A stretch of DNA of 64,000 nt from Tautonia rosea (GTDB lineage: Bacteria; Planctomycetota; Planctomycetia; Isosphaerales; Isosphaeraceae), in the NCBI RefSeq assembly GCF_012958305.1, contig NZ_JABBYO010000003.1:62001-126000 (forward strand), given 5' to 3'. The notes below the pieces were generated by a model that was not told the DNA's origin, did not search any database, and was given only the letters and a program-made list of their open reading frames with translations. Each line of letters starts with the position of its first letter. Positions within the stretch are counted from its first letter, which is position 1. Positions 15,216 to 24,542 of the stretch are shown one piece after another. Position numbers and translations under genes: made by a program.

Positions 15216-16631
15216 ATGATCTCGTCCCTGATGCTGGCCGCCCTGTCCCTGATGGTGAGCCCTCCCGCAGCCCCTGCCGTCGCCGATCCCGAGGCCCCCC
15301 GGCCGAACCTCGTGGTGATCTTCACCGACGACCTCGGCTATGGCGACCTTTCCTGCTACGGTCACCCGACGATCGCTACCCCCCACCTCGACCGGATGGC
15401 CGCCGAAGGCCAGCGCTGGACCCAGTTTTACGTCGGGGCGAGCGTCTGCACCCCCAGCCGAACCGCCCTGATGACCGGCCGCTTGCCGATCCGATCCGGC
15501 ATGTGTAGCAGTCAGCGTCGTGTCCTCTTCCCCGACTCCGCCGGCGGCCTGCCCGCGAGCGAGATCACCCTGGCCGAGGCGCTCAAGGACCTCGGCTACG
15601 CCACCGGAATGGTCGGCAAATGGCACCTCGGGCACCTCCCCGAGTATCTCCCTACGAATCACGGCTTCGACTCCTACTTCGGTATCCCCTACAGCAACGA
15701 CATGGACCGCCTGGCGTCGTCTCCCGAGGGCCGCGTCGCGATCACCGAGCCGGAGATTGAGTACTTCAACGTCCCCCTGTTGCAAGACACCGAGATCCTC
15801 GAACGCCCCGCCGACCAGCGAACCCTCACCCGACGTTACACTGAGCAGTCCGTTCGCTTCATTCGAGCTCAGGCCGAGGGAAATCAGCCCTTCTTTCTCT
15901 ATCTTGCTCACACCATGCCACACGTGCCGCTCTTTCGATCCGAGGAGTTCGTGGATGTGAGTCGCCGGGGCCTTTACGGCGACGTGGTCGAGGAGATCGA
16001 CTGGTCCGTCGGCCAGATCCTCGACACGATCCGAGTGTTGGGCATTGCCGAGGAAACCCTCGTCGTCTTCACCAGCGATAACGGTCCCTGGCTCACCTAC
16101 GACCAGCAAGGCGGCTCGGCCGGTCTGCTCCGCAACGGCAAAGGAAGCACCTGGGAAGGGGGGATGCGCGAGCCGTTCCTCGCCTGGTGGCCTGGCACGG
16201 TCCCCGCCGGTCAGGTCGTCCCCGATCTGGGAGCAACCATGGACCTCCTCCCCACCGCCGTCCTGCTGGCCGGAGGCGAGCCGCCGAGCGACCGGGTCCT
16301 CGATGGTGTCGACCTCCGCCCGGCCCTCCTCGGCACCGGTCCCAGCCCACGCGACTCCATGTTCTACTACCGGGGGACCGAGCTGTACGCCGTCCGCCTC
16401 GGCCCGTTCAAGGCTCACTTCATCACCCAGGAACCCTACGGCCGGGACACCAACCGCATCGAGCACGATCCTCCCTTGCTCTTCCACCTGGAGCACGATC
16501 CCTCCGAGCGGTTCGACATCTCCGCCGACCACCCCGAGGTCCTTGCCGCCATCCAGTCGTTAGCCGACGAGCACCGGGGCTCTGTCGAGCCAGTGCCGAA
16601 TCAGCTCGAACCTCGGATCGCCGCCGACTGA
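15216..16631 (+). CDS. Type I sulfatase (arylsulfatase family), exported
   Basis: A 471-residue sulfatase with a Sec signal peptide (ISSLMLAALSLMVSPPAAPAVA). The active site CTPSR (residues 78-82) carries the Cys that is converted to formylglycine by an FGE-type enzyme. Metal ligands are visible as FTDDLGYGD (Asp38-Asp39) and TSDNGPW; GKWHLGH supplies the usual Lys-His pair. It cleaves sulfate esters from a carbohydrate or aryl substrate in the periplasm or outside; planctomycetes carry many such genes. GAGGAG lies ten bases before the ATG. The upstream 809-bp gap with repeats suggests elaborate control. No FGE gene is in the window. Confidence 0.95.
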   Translation: MISSLMLAALSLMVSPPAAPAVADPEAPRPNLVVIFTDDLGYGDLSCYGHPTIATPHLDRMAAEGQRWTQFYVGASVCTPSRTALMTGRLPIRSGMCSSQRRVLFPDSAGGLPASEITLAEALKDLGYATGMVGKWHLGHLPEYLPTNHGFDSYFGIPYSNDMDRLASSPEGRVAITEPEIEYFNVPLLQDTEILERPADQRTLTRRYTEQSVRFIRAQAEGNQPFFLYLAHTMPHVPLFRSEEFVDVSRRGLYGDVVEEIDWSVGQILDTIRVLGIAEETLVVFTSDNGPWLTYDQQGGSAGLLRNGKGSTWEGGMREPFLAWWPGTVPAGQVVPDLGATMDLLPTAVLLAGGEPPSDRVLDGVDLRPALLGTGPSPRDSMFYYRGTELYAVRLGPFKAHFITQEPYGRDTNRIEHDPPLLFHLEHDPSERFDISADHPEVLAAIQSLADEHRGSVEPVPNQLEPRIAAD

Positions 16632-16753
16632 TCCGGGACTGGGCGAAACCGGACCGACCCGACCGGGGTAGCCCGATCGACCGGGGCACCCACCCGCCCG
16701 TTTGGTCTTTCCCCCGCCTCCGGCCGTGCCGTTGCCTACACTGAGGACCCCCG

Positions 16754-17581
16754 ATGCAATCCGCTTCCTGCCTGCTGATGACCGCTTCGCTCGTTCTTCT
16801 CGGTCCCGCCCCCCTCCCGGCTGACGACCTGGCTTCCCTTCAAGGAACCTGGCGAGCCGAGGCCGGGCCGACCGGCGAGGTGATCATCACCCTCACCATC
16901 GAGGGTGACCGCTTCGTGCGGGTTGTCGAGACCAGCCCCCGCACCTCGTTCACCTTCCGGGGCCGACTCCGATTGGACGAGTCAGCCAAGCCGGGAACCC
17001 TCGATTGGGTCGAGATTGTCGGCCCCGGCGACGAGCCCCGGGCAGACATGCTGGGCCTCTACCAGCTCGACGGCGACGCGTTCATCATCTGCTCGGCTGC
17101 CCCCGGAGCCGCCCGCCCCGACGCCCTCGCCGCTGGCCGGGGCCTCTACCCGAGCCTCCAAACGTACTCCCGTGTCGTCGTCTCCGCCGACGAAGAACCC
17201 CTGACCGGCGACCTGATCGCCCTGCAAGGGAACTGGTCCGGCAACCTCGGCCCCAACGGTGCGCTCCAGGCCTCGCTGTCGATCGAAGGCCGTGTGACCA
17301 AGTTCGTCATCGTCGGTCCTGACGGCCAGGAGGTTCTTGCCTCCACCGGCCGCGTCCAGCTCGACGAGTCCGCCAAGCCAAAGGCGATGGACTGGATCCC
17401 CGAAGGCGACGGCTCACAGACCTTGAAGTCCATTTACGAGCTCAACGGCTCGTCCCTTCGCGTCAGCCTCGGCCTTGGCCGTGGCACGTCCACTCGGCCC
17501 GAAGCCTTCTCGGACGACTTCCGGACCTTCACCCTGACGAAGGTCATCGAGGACGACCAACCCGACGAAATCCCCGACTGA
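16754..17581 (+). CDS. Exported TIGR03067-type double-repeat protein
   Basis: A 275-residue protein with a signal peptide (CLLMTASLVLLGPAPLPADD) and two tandem copies of the planctomycete TIGR03067 domain. Each copy starts with LxxLQGxW (LASLQGTW and LIALQGNW), holds the LDESAKPxxxDW block (about residues 75-85 and again in the second half) and ends with an IYELNG/LYQLDG strand. The function of this family is unknown; it is common and heavily duplicated in the phylum. GAGG sits seven bases before the ATG. It lies 122 bp after the sulfatase on the same strand and may be co-transcribed; the tRNA-Leu gene follows on the other strand. Confidence 0.85.
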   Translation: MQSASCLLMTASLVLLGPAPLPADDLASLQGTWRAEAGPTGEVIITLTIEGDRFVRVVETSPRTSFTFRGRLRLDESAKPGTLDWVEIVGPGDEPRADMLGLYQLDGDAFIICSAAPGAARPDALAAGRGLYPSLQTYSRVVVSADEEPLTGDLIALQGNWSGNLGPNGALQASLSIEGRVTKFVIVGPDGQEVLASTGRVQLDESAKPKAMDWIPEGDGSQTLKSIYELNGSSLRVSLGLGRGTSTRPEAFSDDFRTFTLTKVIEDDQPDEIPD

Positions 17582-17591
17582 TCCAAAACAA

Positions 17592-17673
17592 TGCGAGAGG
17601 AGGGAGTCGAACCCTCACGCCTTTCGGCACAGGAACCTAAATCCTGCGTGTCTGCCAGTTCCACCACTCTCGC
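17592..17673 (-). tRNA. tRNA-Leu (anticodon UAG)
   Basis: On the minus strand an 82-base cloverleaf folds cleanly: acceptor GCGAGAG/CTCTCGC, discriminator A, D-arm with GGCAGAC, anticodon stem CAGGA/TCCTG with loop TTTAGGT giving UAG, a long variable arm (GCCGAAAGGC) and T-arm GAGGG-TTCGACT-CCCTC. The long variable arm and the A discriminator fit leucine. CCA is not encoded and must be added. It lies between two plus-strand protein genes and is a single-gene unit. Confidence 0.96.
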
Positions 17674-17760
17674 AAAGAGTTACGTCCTTCTCGGTTGTGA
17701 GCCATCATGGCTGATCTGAACACTGAGTATACCCACCCCACCCCGATCGGTCCATCGCTG

Positions 17761-19479
17761 ATGAATCAGAGTTATTCGCGTCCCAACCGTCGCCGCTTCC
17801 TGATGGGCAGTTCCGCCGGCCTCGCCGCCTTGATGGCGGTGAGGCAGGGGCGTTGCCTCGCATCGGTCCCCATGATCGAGGAACGCGAGATCGAGGCCGA
17901 CCTCGTCATTATCGGTGGCGGGCTCGGCGGCTGTGCGGCGGCACTGGCGGCCCTGCGGGCGGGGAAGTCCGTCGTGATGACCGAGGAAACCGACTGGATC
18001 GGCGGGCAGCTCACCAGCCAGGCCGTTCCGCCGGATGAACATCCGTGGATTGAACAATTCGGTCGGAATGCGTCGTATGCCGACCTCCGCAAACGGACCC
18101 GGACGTATTATCAACGCAACTACCCGCTAACCGCCGAGGCCCGAGACGCTCGGTATCTCAACCCCGGCAATGGCCGCGTTTCTGCCCTTTGCGCGGAGCC
18201 CCGAGCATATCTGTCGGCCTTGACGGACGTGCTCGCTCCGTTTGCCTCCGCAGGTCGGCTGACGGTCCTGCTCGATCATGTGCCGATCGCCGCGGAGACC
18301 GAGGGGGACAGGGTCCGATCCGTCACCGTCCGCGATGCAAAGTCCGGAGACGACCGTACCCTGATCGCCCCGTACATTCTTGATGCGACCGAACTGGGAG
18401 ACCTGCTCGAACTGGCTCGAGTCGAGCACGTCGTCGGATTCGAGGCCGCCTCGCAGACTGGCGACCGCTCCTCCCCCGAGCAAGCGGAGCCCATGAATCA
18501 GCAAGCGTTAACCGTTTGCTTCCTCATGGAGTATCGCCCCGAGGAAGACCACACGATCGACGAGCCGGCCGATTACGCCTTCTGGCGCGACTTCGTGCCC
18601 GACCTCACCCCTCCCTGGTCCGGCCCCTTGCTGAGCCTCTCGTACAGTAATCCTCAAACGCTTGAACCTCGATCCGTTCCGTTCGACCCCACCAGCAACG
18701 CCTTCGGCTGGTGGACCTACCGTCGCGTGATCGACCCGGGCAACTTCCGTCCCGGTCCGTTCGACGGCTCGACCGGCGTGACCTGCGTCAACTGGCCGCA
18801 AAACGACTACCTGCTCGGCCCGCTCGTCGGCGTCTCGACCGACGAGGCCAGGCAGCACATCGAGCGTGCCAAGGACCTGAACCGCTCCTTGCTCTACTGG
18901 CTGCAGACCGAATGCCCCCGCCCCGACGGCGGCACCGGCTGGCCTGGGCTGCGGCTTCGGCCTGATCTGATGGGCACGGAAGACGGCATGGCCAAGGCTC
19001 CCTATATCCGCGAATCGCGACGCATCGCCGCTGAGTTCACCATCCTCGAACGTCACGTCGGAACCGAGGCCCGCCGCGCTGCTGAAGGAAACGAAGTGGC
19101 CGAGGCCACCTTCCCCGACAGTGTCGGCGTCGGCAGCTATCGGATCGACCTTCATCCGAGTACCGGGGGCGATAACTATATTGATGTCAGTTCGCTCCCC
19201 TTTGAAATTCCACTCGGCGCCTTGATCCCCATCCGGGTCGAGAACTTGCTTCCCGCCTGCAAAAACCTGGGAACGACCCACGTGACCAACGGTTGCTATC
19301 GTCTGCATCCGGTCGAGTGGGCGATCGGCGAGGCGGCTGGAGCACTCGCTGCCTTCTGCCTTGATCGGGCTCTCTCCCCCCGTACCGTGCGCAATACCCC
19401 AGCGCGACTGCGGGAATTCCAGTCGTACCTGACCGCGCAGGGCGTGGACATCCACTGGCCCAGGGCTCGGCCTCGCTAA
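17761..19479 (+). CDS. Tat-exported FAD-dependent oxidoreductase (FAD_oxidored family)
   Basis: A 572-residue flavoprotein. The N-terminus has a clear twin-arginine leader (NRRRFLMGSSAGLAALMA), then the dinucleotide fold DLVIIGGGLGGCAAALAALRAGKSV beginning near residue 47 and DWIGGQLTSQAVP at about 78-90. The late GCYRLHPVEWAIGEAAGALA segment is typical of this FAD-dependent oxidoreductase group, which planctomycetes carry in many copies; the substrate is unknown. I chose the ATG at 17761 because it gives a short Tat n-region; another ATG 18 codons upstream (17707) is possible. It is followed 46 bp later by a nucleoside-hydrolase-like gene on the same strand. Confidence 0.88.
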   Translation: MNQSYSRPNRRRFLMGSSAGLAALMAVRQGRCLASVPMIEEREIEADLVIIGGGLGGCAAALAALRAGKSVVMTEETDWIGGQLTSQAVPPDEHPWIEQFGRNASYADLRKRTRTYYQRNYPLTAEARDARYLNPGNGRVSALCAEPRAYLSALTDVLAPFASAGRLTVLLDHVPIAAETEGDRVRSVTVRDAKSGDDRTLIAPYILDATELGDLLELARVEHVVGFEAASQTGDRSSPEQAEPMNQQALTVCFLMEYRPEEDHTIDEPADYAFWRDFVPDLTPPWSGPLLSLSYSNPQTLEPRSVPFDPTSNAFGWWTYRRVIDPGNFRPGPFDGSTGVTCVNWPQNDYLLGPLVGVSTDEARQHIERAKDLNRSLLYWLQTECPRPDGGTGWPGLRLRPDLMGTEDGMAKAPYIRESRRIAAEFTILERHVGTEARRAAEGNEVAEATFPDSVGVGSYRIDLHPSTGGDNYIDVSSLPFEIPLGALIPIRVENLLPACKNLGTTHVTNGCYRLHPVEWAIGEAAGALAAFCLDRALSPRTVRNTPARLREFQSYLTAQGVDIHWPRARPR

Positions 19480-19525
19480 GGATCGAATCTCTAAACGCTT
19501 CACCCTGACTCATGATGATAACACT

Positions 19526-20563
19526 ATGACAACGATACTCCTTTCCCTGATGCTCATGGCCGCAACCCCGGCACCATCGGCCGCCGAGCCGGTACGCTTG
19601 ATCTTCGACACCGACCTCGGCAACGACGTCGACGACGCGATGGCAATGGGCCTGATCCACGCCTTGCAATCGCGGGGCAAGTGCGAACTCCTGGCTGTCA
19701 CCCTCACGAAGGATCACGAACTGGCCGGTCCCTTTGCTGATGCGATCAATCACTTTTATGGACGCGGCTCGATTCCGATTGGCGTGGTCAGGGATGGTGT
19801 GACCCCCGAGCAAGGCAAGTTTCTCGGCCTGGCCGCCGAGCCAGACGAGTCGGGCGACGGGCTGCGTTACCCCCGATCCCTTCCCTCAGGTTCCGAGGCT
19901 CCCGAGGCGGTTTCCTTGCTCCGCAAGGTCCTGGCGGAACAACCTGACGGCTCAGTCGTGATTGCTCAGGTCGGCTTCTCGACGAACCTCGCCCGCCTGC
20001 TCGCCTCGGAACCGGATGACGTGTCCCCACACTCCGGCCGCGATCTGGTGGCGCAGAAGGTCCGCTTGCTCGAGGTGATGGCCGGGGCCTTCGCATCCAT
20101 CGGCAACAACCCACGCTTTGGCGAGTACAACGTGGTTCAGGATCTTGAATCCGCCCGCACCCTCGCCCAAGACTGGCCCACGCCGATCATCTACAGCGGC
20201 TTCGAGATCGGCATCGCCATCCCGTACCCGGCCGCGAGCATCGAGAATGACTTCGGCTACGTGGATCACCACCCAATCCCCGAAGCTTATCAAGTCTACG
20301 AGCCGACCCCTCACGAGCGACCAACCTGGGACCTGACCAGTGTCCTGCACGCCGTCGAACCCGATCGAGGCTACTTCGACCTCTCTCCTCCCGGTCGGGT
20401 TGTCGTCGAGGACGACGGCCACACCCGCTTCGAGCCCGACCCGGATGGCCGCCATCGCTACCTGATCGTCACCCCCGAACAGGTGATTCGCATTCGCGAG
20501 GCCTTCGCCCAACTCGTGAGCCAGCCACCAGATCCCAGGAAAGACACTGCTTCAAAGAAGTAA
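19526..20563 (+). CDS. Exported nucleoside hydrolase-like protein
   Basis: A 345-residue protein with a signal peptide (TTILLSLMLMAATPAPSAAE) and the inosine-uridine nucleoside hydrolase motif DTDLGNDVDDAMAM (residues 28-41), whose aspartates bind the catalytic calcium. Further down, VIAQVGFSTNLARLL corresponds to the usual nucleoside-binding GPLTNLA region in altered form, so the substrate may not be a standard nucleoside. It lies just downstream of the FAD oxidoreductase on the same strand, and both carry export signals. The stop is at 20563, followed by a hairpin shared with the opposing gene. Confidence 0.85.
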   Translation: MTTILLSLMLMAATPAPSAAEPVRLIFDTDLGNDVDDAMAMGLIHALQSRGKCELLAVTLTKDHELAGPFADAINHFYGRGSIPIGVVRDGVTPEQGKFLGLAAEPDESGDGLRYPRSLPSGSEAPEAVSLLRKVLAEQPDGSVVIAQVGFSTNLARLLASEPDDVSPHSGRDLVAQKVRLLEVMAGAFASIGNNPRFGEYNVVQDLESARTLAQDWPTPIIYSGFEIGIAIPYPAASIENDFGYVDHHPIPEAYQVYEPTPHERPTWDLTSVLHAVEPDRGYFDLSPPGRVVVEDDGHTRFEPDPDGRHRYLIVTPEQVIRIREAFAQLVSQPPDPRKDTASKK

Positions 20564-20587
20564 TTGGCCTGAACATCCGAGCAAAAA

Positions 20588-20623
20588 AAGGTGGATCGAA
20601 GTTCTGGTCATTCGATCCACCTT
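20588..20623 (-). terminator. Intrinsic terminator between convergent genes
   Basis: A 13-bp perfect stem, AAGGTGGATCGAA with TTCGATCCACCTT, has a 10-base loop. On the minus strand it is followed by seven T, making it a strong terminator for the leftward M48 peptidase gene (stop at 20751). On the plus strand there is no T-run, so it would only be a weak stop for the nucleoside hydrolase gene. Confidence 0.85.
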
Positions 20624-20750
20624 AAAGACGGTTCTCCCGTTTGTTCAACGGCGATTGAGGATCTGATTCGTCGAAACGAGTTCGTCACATCCTTGCTGGT
20701 GTTTCGCGACACGGTGACGAATGATGTACCCTCTCCAATCGTCAGCCCCT

Positions 20751-22679
20751 TCAGAACGCCTCAGCCAGGATTGGCGGCATCGGACTGTCGAGCGAATCGG
20801 AGATGGCGCGGAGAAGCTCTCCTTCCTCAACGGTGATCTGACCGTCGGAGCCGACGGCCGAGGCGCAGGCGCGAAGTACATCACGCTTCAATGGGGCACT
20901 GGCTTCGAGCAACAGATCGAGCGCCTTGCTCACCGCTTCGAGGCCGGATTCAGAGGCGGGTTCGACCCGGACCGAGTCCCAGCCGAGCGCCTGAACGCCG
21001 CTTTCGAAGGCTCGGCGTGCTTCGGCGCTGGCTTCGGGCTGACCGACGCGGGCGATGGCGGTCAGAAGCGTTCCGGTTGGATCGCTGATGCTCGCGGCCG
21101 ACCTGTACCGAACGATCGGCGAGACCTTGCTGCCGAACTGAGGACCGAGGTGTCGCATCAAGAGCCGGAGCAGGGCGAACTCGTAGAGACTGACACGACG
21201 ATCGGCCTCGATCAAGGCTCGCACGTCGCGCTGAAAGGCACGGTACTGATCGGGCGACAGTTGCCGGAGGGCCGGCAAGGCCAGCTCGACCAGGGGGAGG
21301 CGGGCCGTCAGCTCGACACCCTGGACCTCGGGCAAAACCGAACGCGTTTGCTCGGCGATCTTCGATCCGGCCGATCCGGCCAGGGCATGCAACTGACTGT
21401 CGAGGTGCTTCGGATCACGGTCGATCAGGAGACCATAAACGAGGACCCTTGCACTGTAGGGGTCATGCGTCAGGCGAGTGATCGGCTCAGGCAACGACTC
21501 CAGCAAGGCGGCGGCATACGCAAGGCGCTGGGGGTCGATCGTGCCGATCTTGGTGATGGCCTCGACCGGGTCGAACTTCATTCGGCCGGTCTCGGCCTTG
21601 CGAGGTTGTTGGGTTTTCTCGCGGTCAATCCGGGCGTGGCTCGGAGGAGCGAGCGAGACCTTGGAGAAATCGCCATCGAAGTTCGGGTCGATGCGTCGGA
21701 TGCGGTCGGCCAGGGGAGGGTGTGTGGCCATCAGGCTGAGCCAGGCGCCGCCGATCCCCTCGCCAAAGAACATGTGAGCCGCTTCTCCTGCCTCAGGGTT
21801 TTGCAACCGAGAGCCCGACGAAATGGCCCCGATCTTCTTCAAGGCTCCGGCGATTCCCTCAGGATTCCGGGTGAATTGCACCGCCGAGGCATCGGCCAGG
21901 TATTCCCGCTGCCGAGAGACGGCCGACTGGATCAGTCGTCCAAAGAACACACCAACATATCCGATGACATAAAGCGCCAGTCCGATCAGGGGGAGGGGGT
22001 TCCCCCCCTTGCTGTCGCTCCGGGCCCGCAGGTTCGAGTACATGGTCGAGCGGAAGATGATCCAGCCGGTGATGCCGATCAGGAGGATGCCGAAGAGGAC
22101 CCCCATGAGCCGGATATTCAGGCGCATGTCTCCATTGAGAATATGGCTGAATTCGTGTGCCATCACGCCTTGAAGCTCGTCTCGCGAGAGGGTCTGAATG
22201 CATCCTCGGGTCACACCGATCACGGCGTCGTTCGGGGTGTAACCGGCGGCGAAGGCGTTAATGGCCGGTTCCTGATCCATGAGGTAGACCGGCGGGACAG
22301 GCATGCCCGAGGCAATCGCCATTTCCTCGACGACATTCAGGACGCGACGCTCGTCGGGATTTCGTGTGTCAGGGTGGATCAGTCGTCCGCCGAGCAGCTC
22401 GGCCACCGTGTGGCCACCGCCGGAGAGCGAGGCAATCTTGAACAGGCTTCCCCCACCGACCAGGGCCGTCGTGCCCAGCGCGACCAGCCCGAAGAGCCCC
22501 GGATCCCAGAGCGCCGGCCCGGTGGCCGCCACTCCGACCCGATCCTCGGACGTACCGAGGAAGAAAAACGCGAGGACCAGGTAGATCGCCCCGATGATGG
22601 CGACGACGGCCAGGAGGAAGTAGATGACCAGCAACCCGGTCTTGCGCCGGGCGGTTTCTTGATGTTCAAAGAAATCCAT
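20751..22679 (-). CDS. M48 family membrane zinc metallopeptidase
   Basis: A 642-residue HtpX/Ste24-type peptidase. Two hydrophobic segments (about 15-40 and 60-80) precede the zinc site HEFSH (175-179) in GVMAHEFSHILNGD; two more (about 192-210 and 228-248) precede the third ligand, Glu259 in SRQREYLADASA. The first half is complete for the family. The C-terminal 300 or so residues are extra and helical, with GSDGQITVEEGELLRAI near the end resembling a TerB-like module. The gene lies 114 bp downstream of lemA on the same strand, a pairing found in many bacteria, and the product probably takes part in membrane protein quality control. Confidence 0.92.
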   Translation of the reverse strand: MDFFEHQETARRKTGLLVIYFLLAVVAIIGAIYLVLAFFFLGTSEDRVGVAATGPALWDPGLFGLVALGTTALVGGGSLFKIASLSGGGHTVAELLGGRLIHPDTRNPDERRVLNVVEEMAIASGMPVPPVYLMDQEPAINAFAAGYTPNDAVIGVTRGCIQTLSRDELQGVMAHEFSHILNGDMRLNIRLMGVLFGILLIGITGWIIFRSTMYSNLRARSDSKGGNPLPLIGLALYVIGYVGVFFGRLIQSAVSRQREYLADASAVQFTRNPEGIAGALKKIGAISSGSRLQNPEAGEAAHMFFGEGIGGAWLSLMATHPPLADRIRRIDPNFDGDFSKVSLAPPSHARIDREKTQQPRKAETGRMKFDPVEAITKIGTIDPQRLAYAAALLESLPEPITRLTHDPYSARVLVYGLLIDRDPKHLDSQLHALAGSAGSKIAEQTRSVLPEVQGVELTARLPLVELALPALRQLSPDQYRAFQRDVRALIEADRRVSLYEFALLRLLMRHLGPQFGSKVSPIVRYRSAASISDPTGTLLTAIARVGQPEASAEARRAFESGVQALGWDSVRVEPASESGLEAVSKALDLLLEASAPLKRDVLRACASAVGSDGQITVEEGELLRAISDSLDSPMPPILAEAF

Positions 22680-22743
22680 GGGCGGTCCGGTCGGCTGCGA
22701 TCCGAGGAAGAAGGGATGAGTGGAGCGTCGGGTTCTTGTGTCG

Positions 22744-22785
22744 CTCGGGTGTCATGCCCGTCTTGTGGGGGACATGACACCCGAG
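22744..22785. other. Perfect hairpin in the lemA-M48 spacer
   Basis: CTCGGGTGTCATG and its exact complement CATGACACCCGAG (13 bp) flank a 16-base loop. There is no T-run on either strand, so it is not a standard terminator. Its place between two co-directional genes suggests an attenuator, mRNA-processing or mRNA-stabilising element. Confidence 0.6.
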
Positions 22786-22793
22786 GATCGGGA

Positions 22794-23447
22794 TCAGGAG
22801 AAGGAGACGCGAGGGGCTTCGCGTTCTTTCGGCGATTCGATCTCGAAGAACTGAGCAGGCCCGAAGCCGAACATGCCGGCGAAAATGACGGCCGGGAAGA
22901 CCTCTCGGGCGGTGTTGTAACTCATCACGGCATCATTATACGCTTGCCGGGAGAAGGCGACCTTGTTCTCGGTGCTGGTCAGCTCTTCCTGGAGCGCGAG
23001 CATATTCGTGTTCGCCTTCAGGTCGGGATAGGCTTCCGACAGCGCGAACAGGCGGCCCAGCACACCGGTGCCGGCAGAGGCGGAGCCGAGTTCGGCCTCG
23101 GCCGCACTCAGTCGCTTCATCGAATCGGGATCGCCGGGGTTGGCGGCCACCTGATTACTGGCCGAGACAGCGGCGTTGCGGGCCTGGATCACGGCTTCGA
23201 GCGTCTCGCGTTCATGGGTCATGTATCCCTTGACCGTCTCGACGAGGTTCGGGATCAGGTCGTACCTGCGCTTGAGCTGGACGTCGATCTGGCTATAGGC
23301 ATTCTTGTATCGGTTTCGTAGCTGCACCAGCTTGTTGTAGGTGCCGATGGCCAGGAACACAAGGATGGCGACGATCACCCCGATGACGATCAGGATGATG
23401 GCCGTGCTTCCGAGGCCACCGGCCTCCTGGGCGAGAAGCAGACTCAT
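22794..23447 (-). CDS. lemA: LemA family protein
   Basis: A 217-residue protein with one N-terminal membrane segment (TAIILIVIGVIVAILVFLAI) and the LemA coiled-helical body: YNKLVQLRNRYKNAYSQIDV, LKRRYDLIPNLVETVKGY and a later ENKVAFSRQAYNDAVMSYN, ending FPAVIFAGMFGF. All landmark blocks are present and the length is normal. The N-terminus is expected outside and the body inside; the function is not settled but is linked to envelope stress and M48 peptidases. GGAGGATC lies about ten bases before the ATG. The M48 gene follows after a spacer with a hairpin. Confidence 0.93.
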   Translation of the reverse strand: MSLLLAQEAGGLGSTAIILIVIGVIVAILVFLAIGTYNKLVQLRNRYKNAYSQIDVQLKRRYDLIPNLVETVKGYMTHERETLEAVIQARNAAVSASNQVAANPGDPDSMKRLSAAEAELGSASAGTGVLGRLFALSEAYPDLKANTNMLALQEELTSTENKVAFSRQAYNDAVMSYNTAREVFPAVIFAGMFGFGPAQFFEIESPKEREAPRVSFS

Positions 23448-23607
23448 GGGCGAGCGATCCTCCGGAGTAGGAGACGTGGATTGGTGACGGATCGTCCCGG
23501 AGTCGGGACGGGGGATGTCACGAGACTAACCGGTGTTCGTCCGCAAGTCTATTTTCTTGACAGGGATCCGACGGGAGCTTTCAGCCAGTTGCCACGTCTC
23601 TCACGAA

Positions 23608-23646
23608 CAACGCCCGCCCCCACTGTCGAAGCGGGAGCGGGCGTTG
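23608..23646 (-). terminator. Probable terminator hairpin after the BI-1 gene
   Basis: CAACGCCCGC pairs with GCGGGCGTTG (10 bp) across about 19 bases. It starts about 50 bases after the stop of the minus-strand BI-1 gene. The following minus-strand bases (TTCGTG) are a poor T-run, so termination may be partial. Confidence 0.5.
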
Positions 23647-23696
23647 AAGACTCGAATCGAAGGCGGGGGGGAGAATGGCGATCGGGCCGCGATCGC

Positions 23697-24455
23697 TCAC
23701 TCGCGGCCCTGGAGCTTGGCCAGCAATCGGAGGATGCTGATGTAAAGCCAGACCAGGGTGACGAGCAGGCCGAATGCTCCGTACCACTCCATCGTCTTGG
23801 GGGCGCCGGACCGGGCCCCTTGTTCGATGAAGTCGAAGTCGAGCAGGAGGTTGAACGCGGCGATCCCCACGACGACCAGGCTGAAGCCGATGCCGATCAT
23901 GCCGGAACCGTGGATCATCGGCACCGCCACGCCGAAGAAGCTCAGCACGAAGCTGACCAGATAGACCAGGAAGACGGCCCCGGTCGCAGCGACAATCCCC
24001 ATGCGGAGCTTGTCCGTCACCGGGATAATGCGCGAGGTGTAGAGCGCGAGCATCACCAGCAGGACGGCCAGGGTCAGGGCCATCGCGTTGAAGGCGATGC
24101 CCGGATACATGGAGTTGAAATACCAGGACACGCCACCGAGGAACGCACCCTGCGCCGCGGCGTAGAGCGGGGCAGTGAAGGCGGCCCATTTCATGACGAA
24201 GACGGTGATCAACGCCAGGACCAAGCCGGCGATCACCCCGCCGAAGAGCCAGGGCGTGATGTCGGTGCCCGATTGCCCGAGCCCCCAGACGTAGGCGGCA
24301 ACGGCCGTCAATATGGCCAGCAGCAGGAAGCACTTCGATGCCGTGCCCTGCACGGTCATCGCGTTGACGCGAGTCTCCTCGCGGGCCCAGTCACCAAAAA
24401 CCGTTTCCGAGAAGACGGGATTGGACGTCTCCACCTTGGCGAGCCTCCGAGTCAT
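23697..24455 (-). CDS. Bax inhibitor-1/YccA family membrane protein
   Basis: A 252-residue protein with seven hydrophobic segments, matching the TMBIM/BI-1 family. The N-terminal SNPVFSETVF is the bacterial variant of NPVLSxxTF, and the last segments hold DFDFIEQGARSGAPKTMEWYGAFGLLVTLVWLY, containing the di-aspartate pH-sensor region expected for BI-1 channels. Bacterial members act as calcium-leak channels or partners of membrane proteases such as FtsH. I start at the ATG at 24455; a GTG 12 codons upstream is in frame, but neither has a clear ribosome-binding site. It sits between lemA and a serine protease, all on the same strand. Confidence 0.92.
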   Translation of the reverse strand: MTRRLAKVETSNPVFSETVFGDWAREETRVNAMTVQGTASKCFLLLAILTAVAAYVWGLGQSGTDITPWLFGGVIAGLVLALITVFVMKWAAFTAPLYAAAQGAFLGGVSWYFNSMYPGIAFNAMALTLAVLLVMLALYTSRIIPVTDKLRMGIVAATGAVFLVYLVSFVLSFFGVAVPMIHGSGMIGIGFSLVVVGIAAFNLLLDFDFIEQGARSGAPKTMEWYGAFGLLVTLVWLYISILRLLAKLQGRE

Positions 24456-24542
24456 TTGAGGAAAATAAAGGGGCGAACCGAGGCCGATCACCGGGTCAGT
24501 TCGCTCAGCGGTATTGTGGTCGTTTGACGGCGTCAGGGCAAT

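Noticed and set aside
14991-16532. A 513-codon minus-strand open frame
   Set aside because: Antisense to the sulfatase gene, whose CTPSR active site and signal peptide are clear.
20721-23321. An 866-codon plus-strand open frame
   Set aside because: It lies antisense to the M48 peptidase and lemA genes, which have full catalytic and family motifs. Its translation is Asp/Gly/Arg-rich without domains, as expected for antisense of high-GC genes.
23481-24527. A 348-codon plus-strand open frame
   Set aside because: Antisense to the BI-1 gene; composition is charged and repetitive with no domain.
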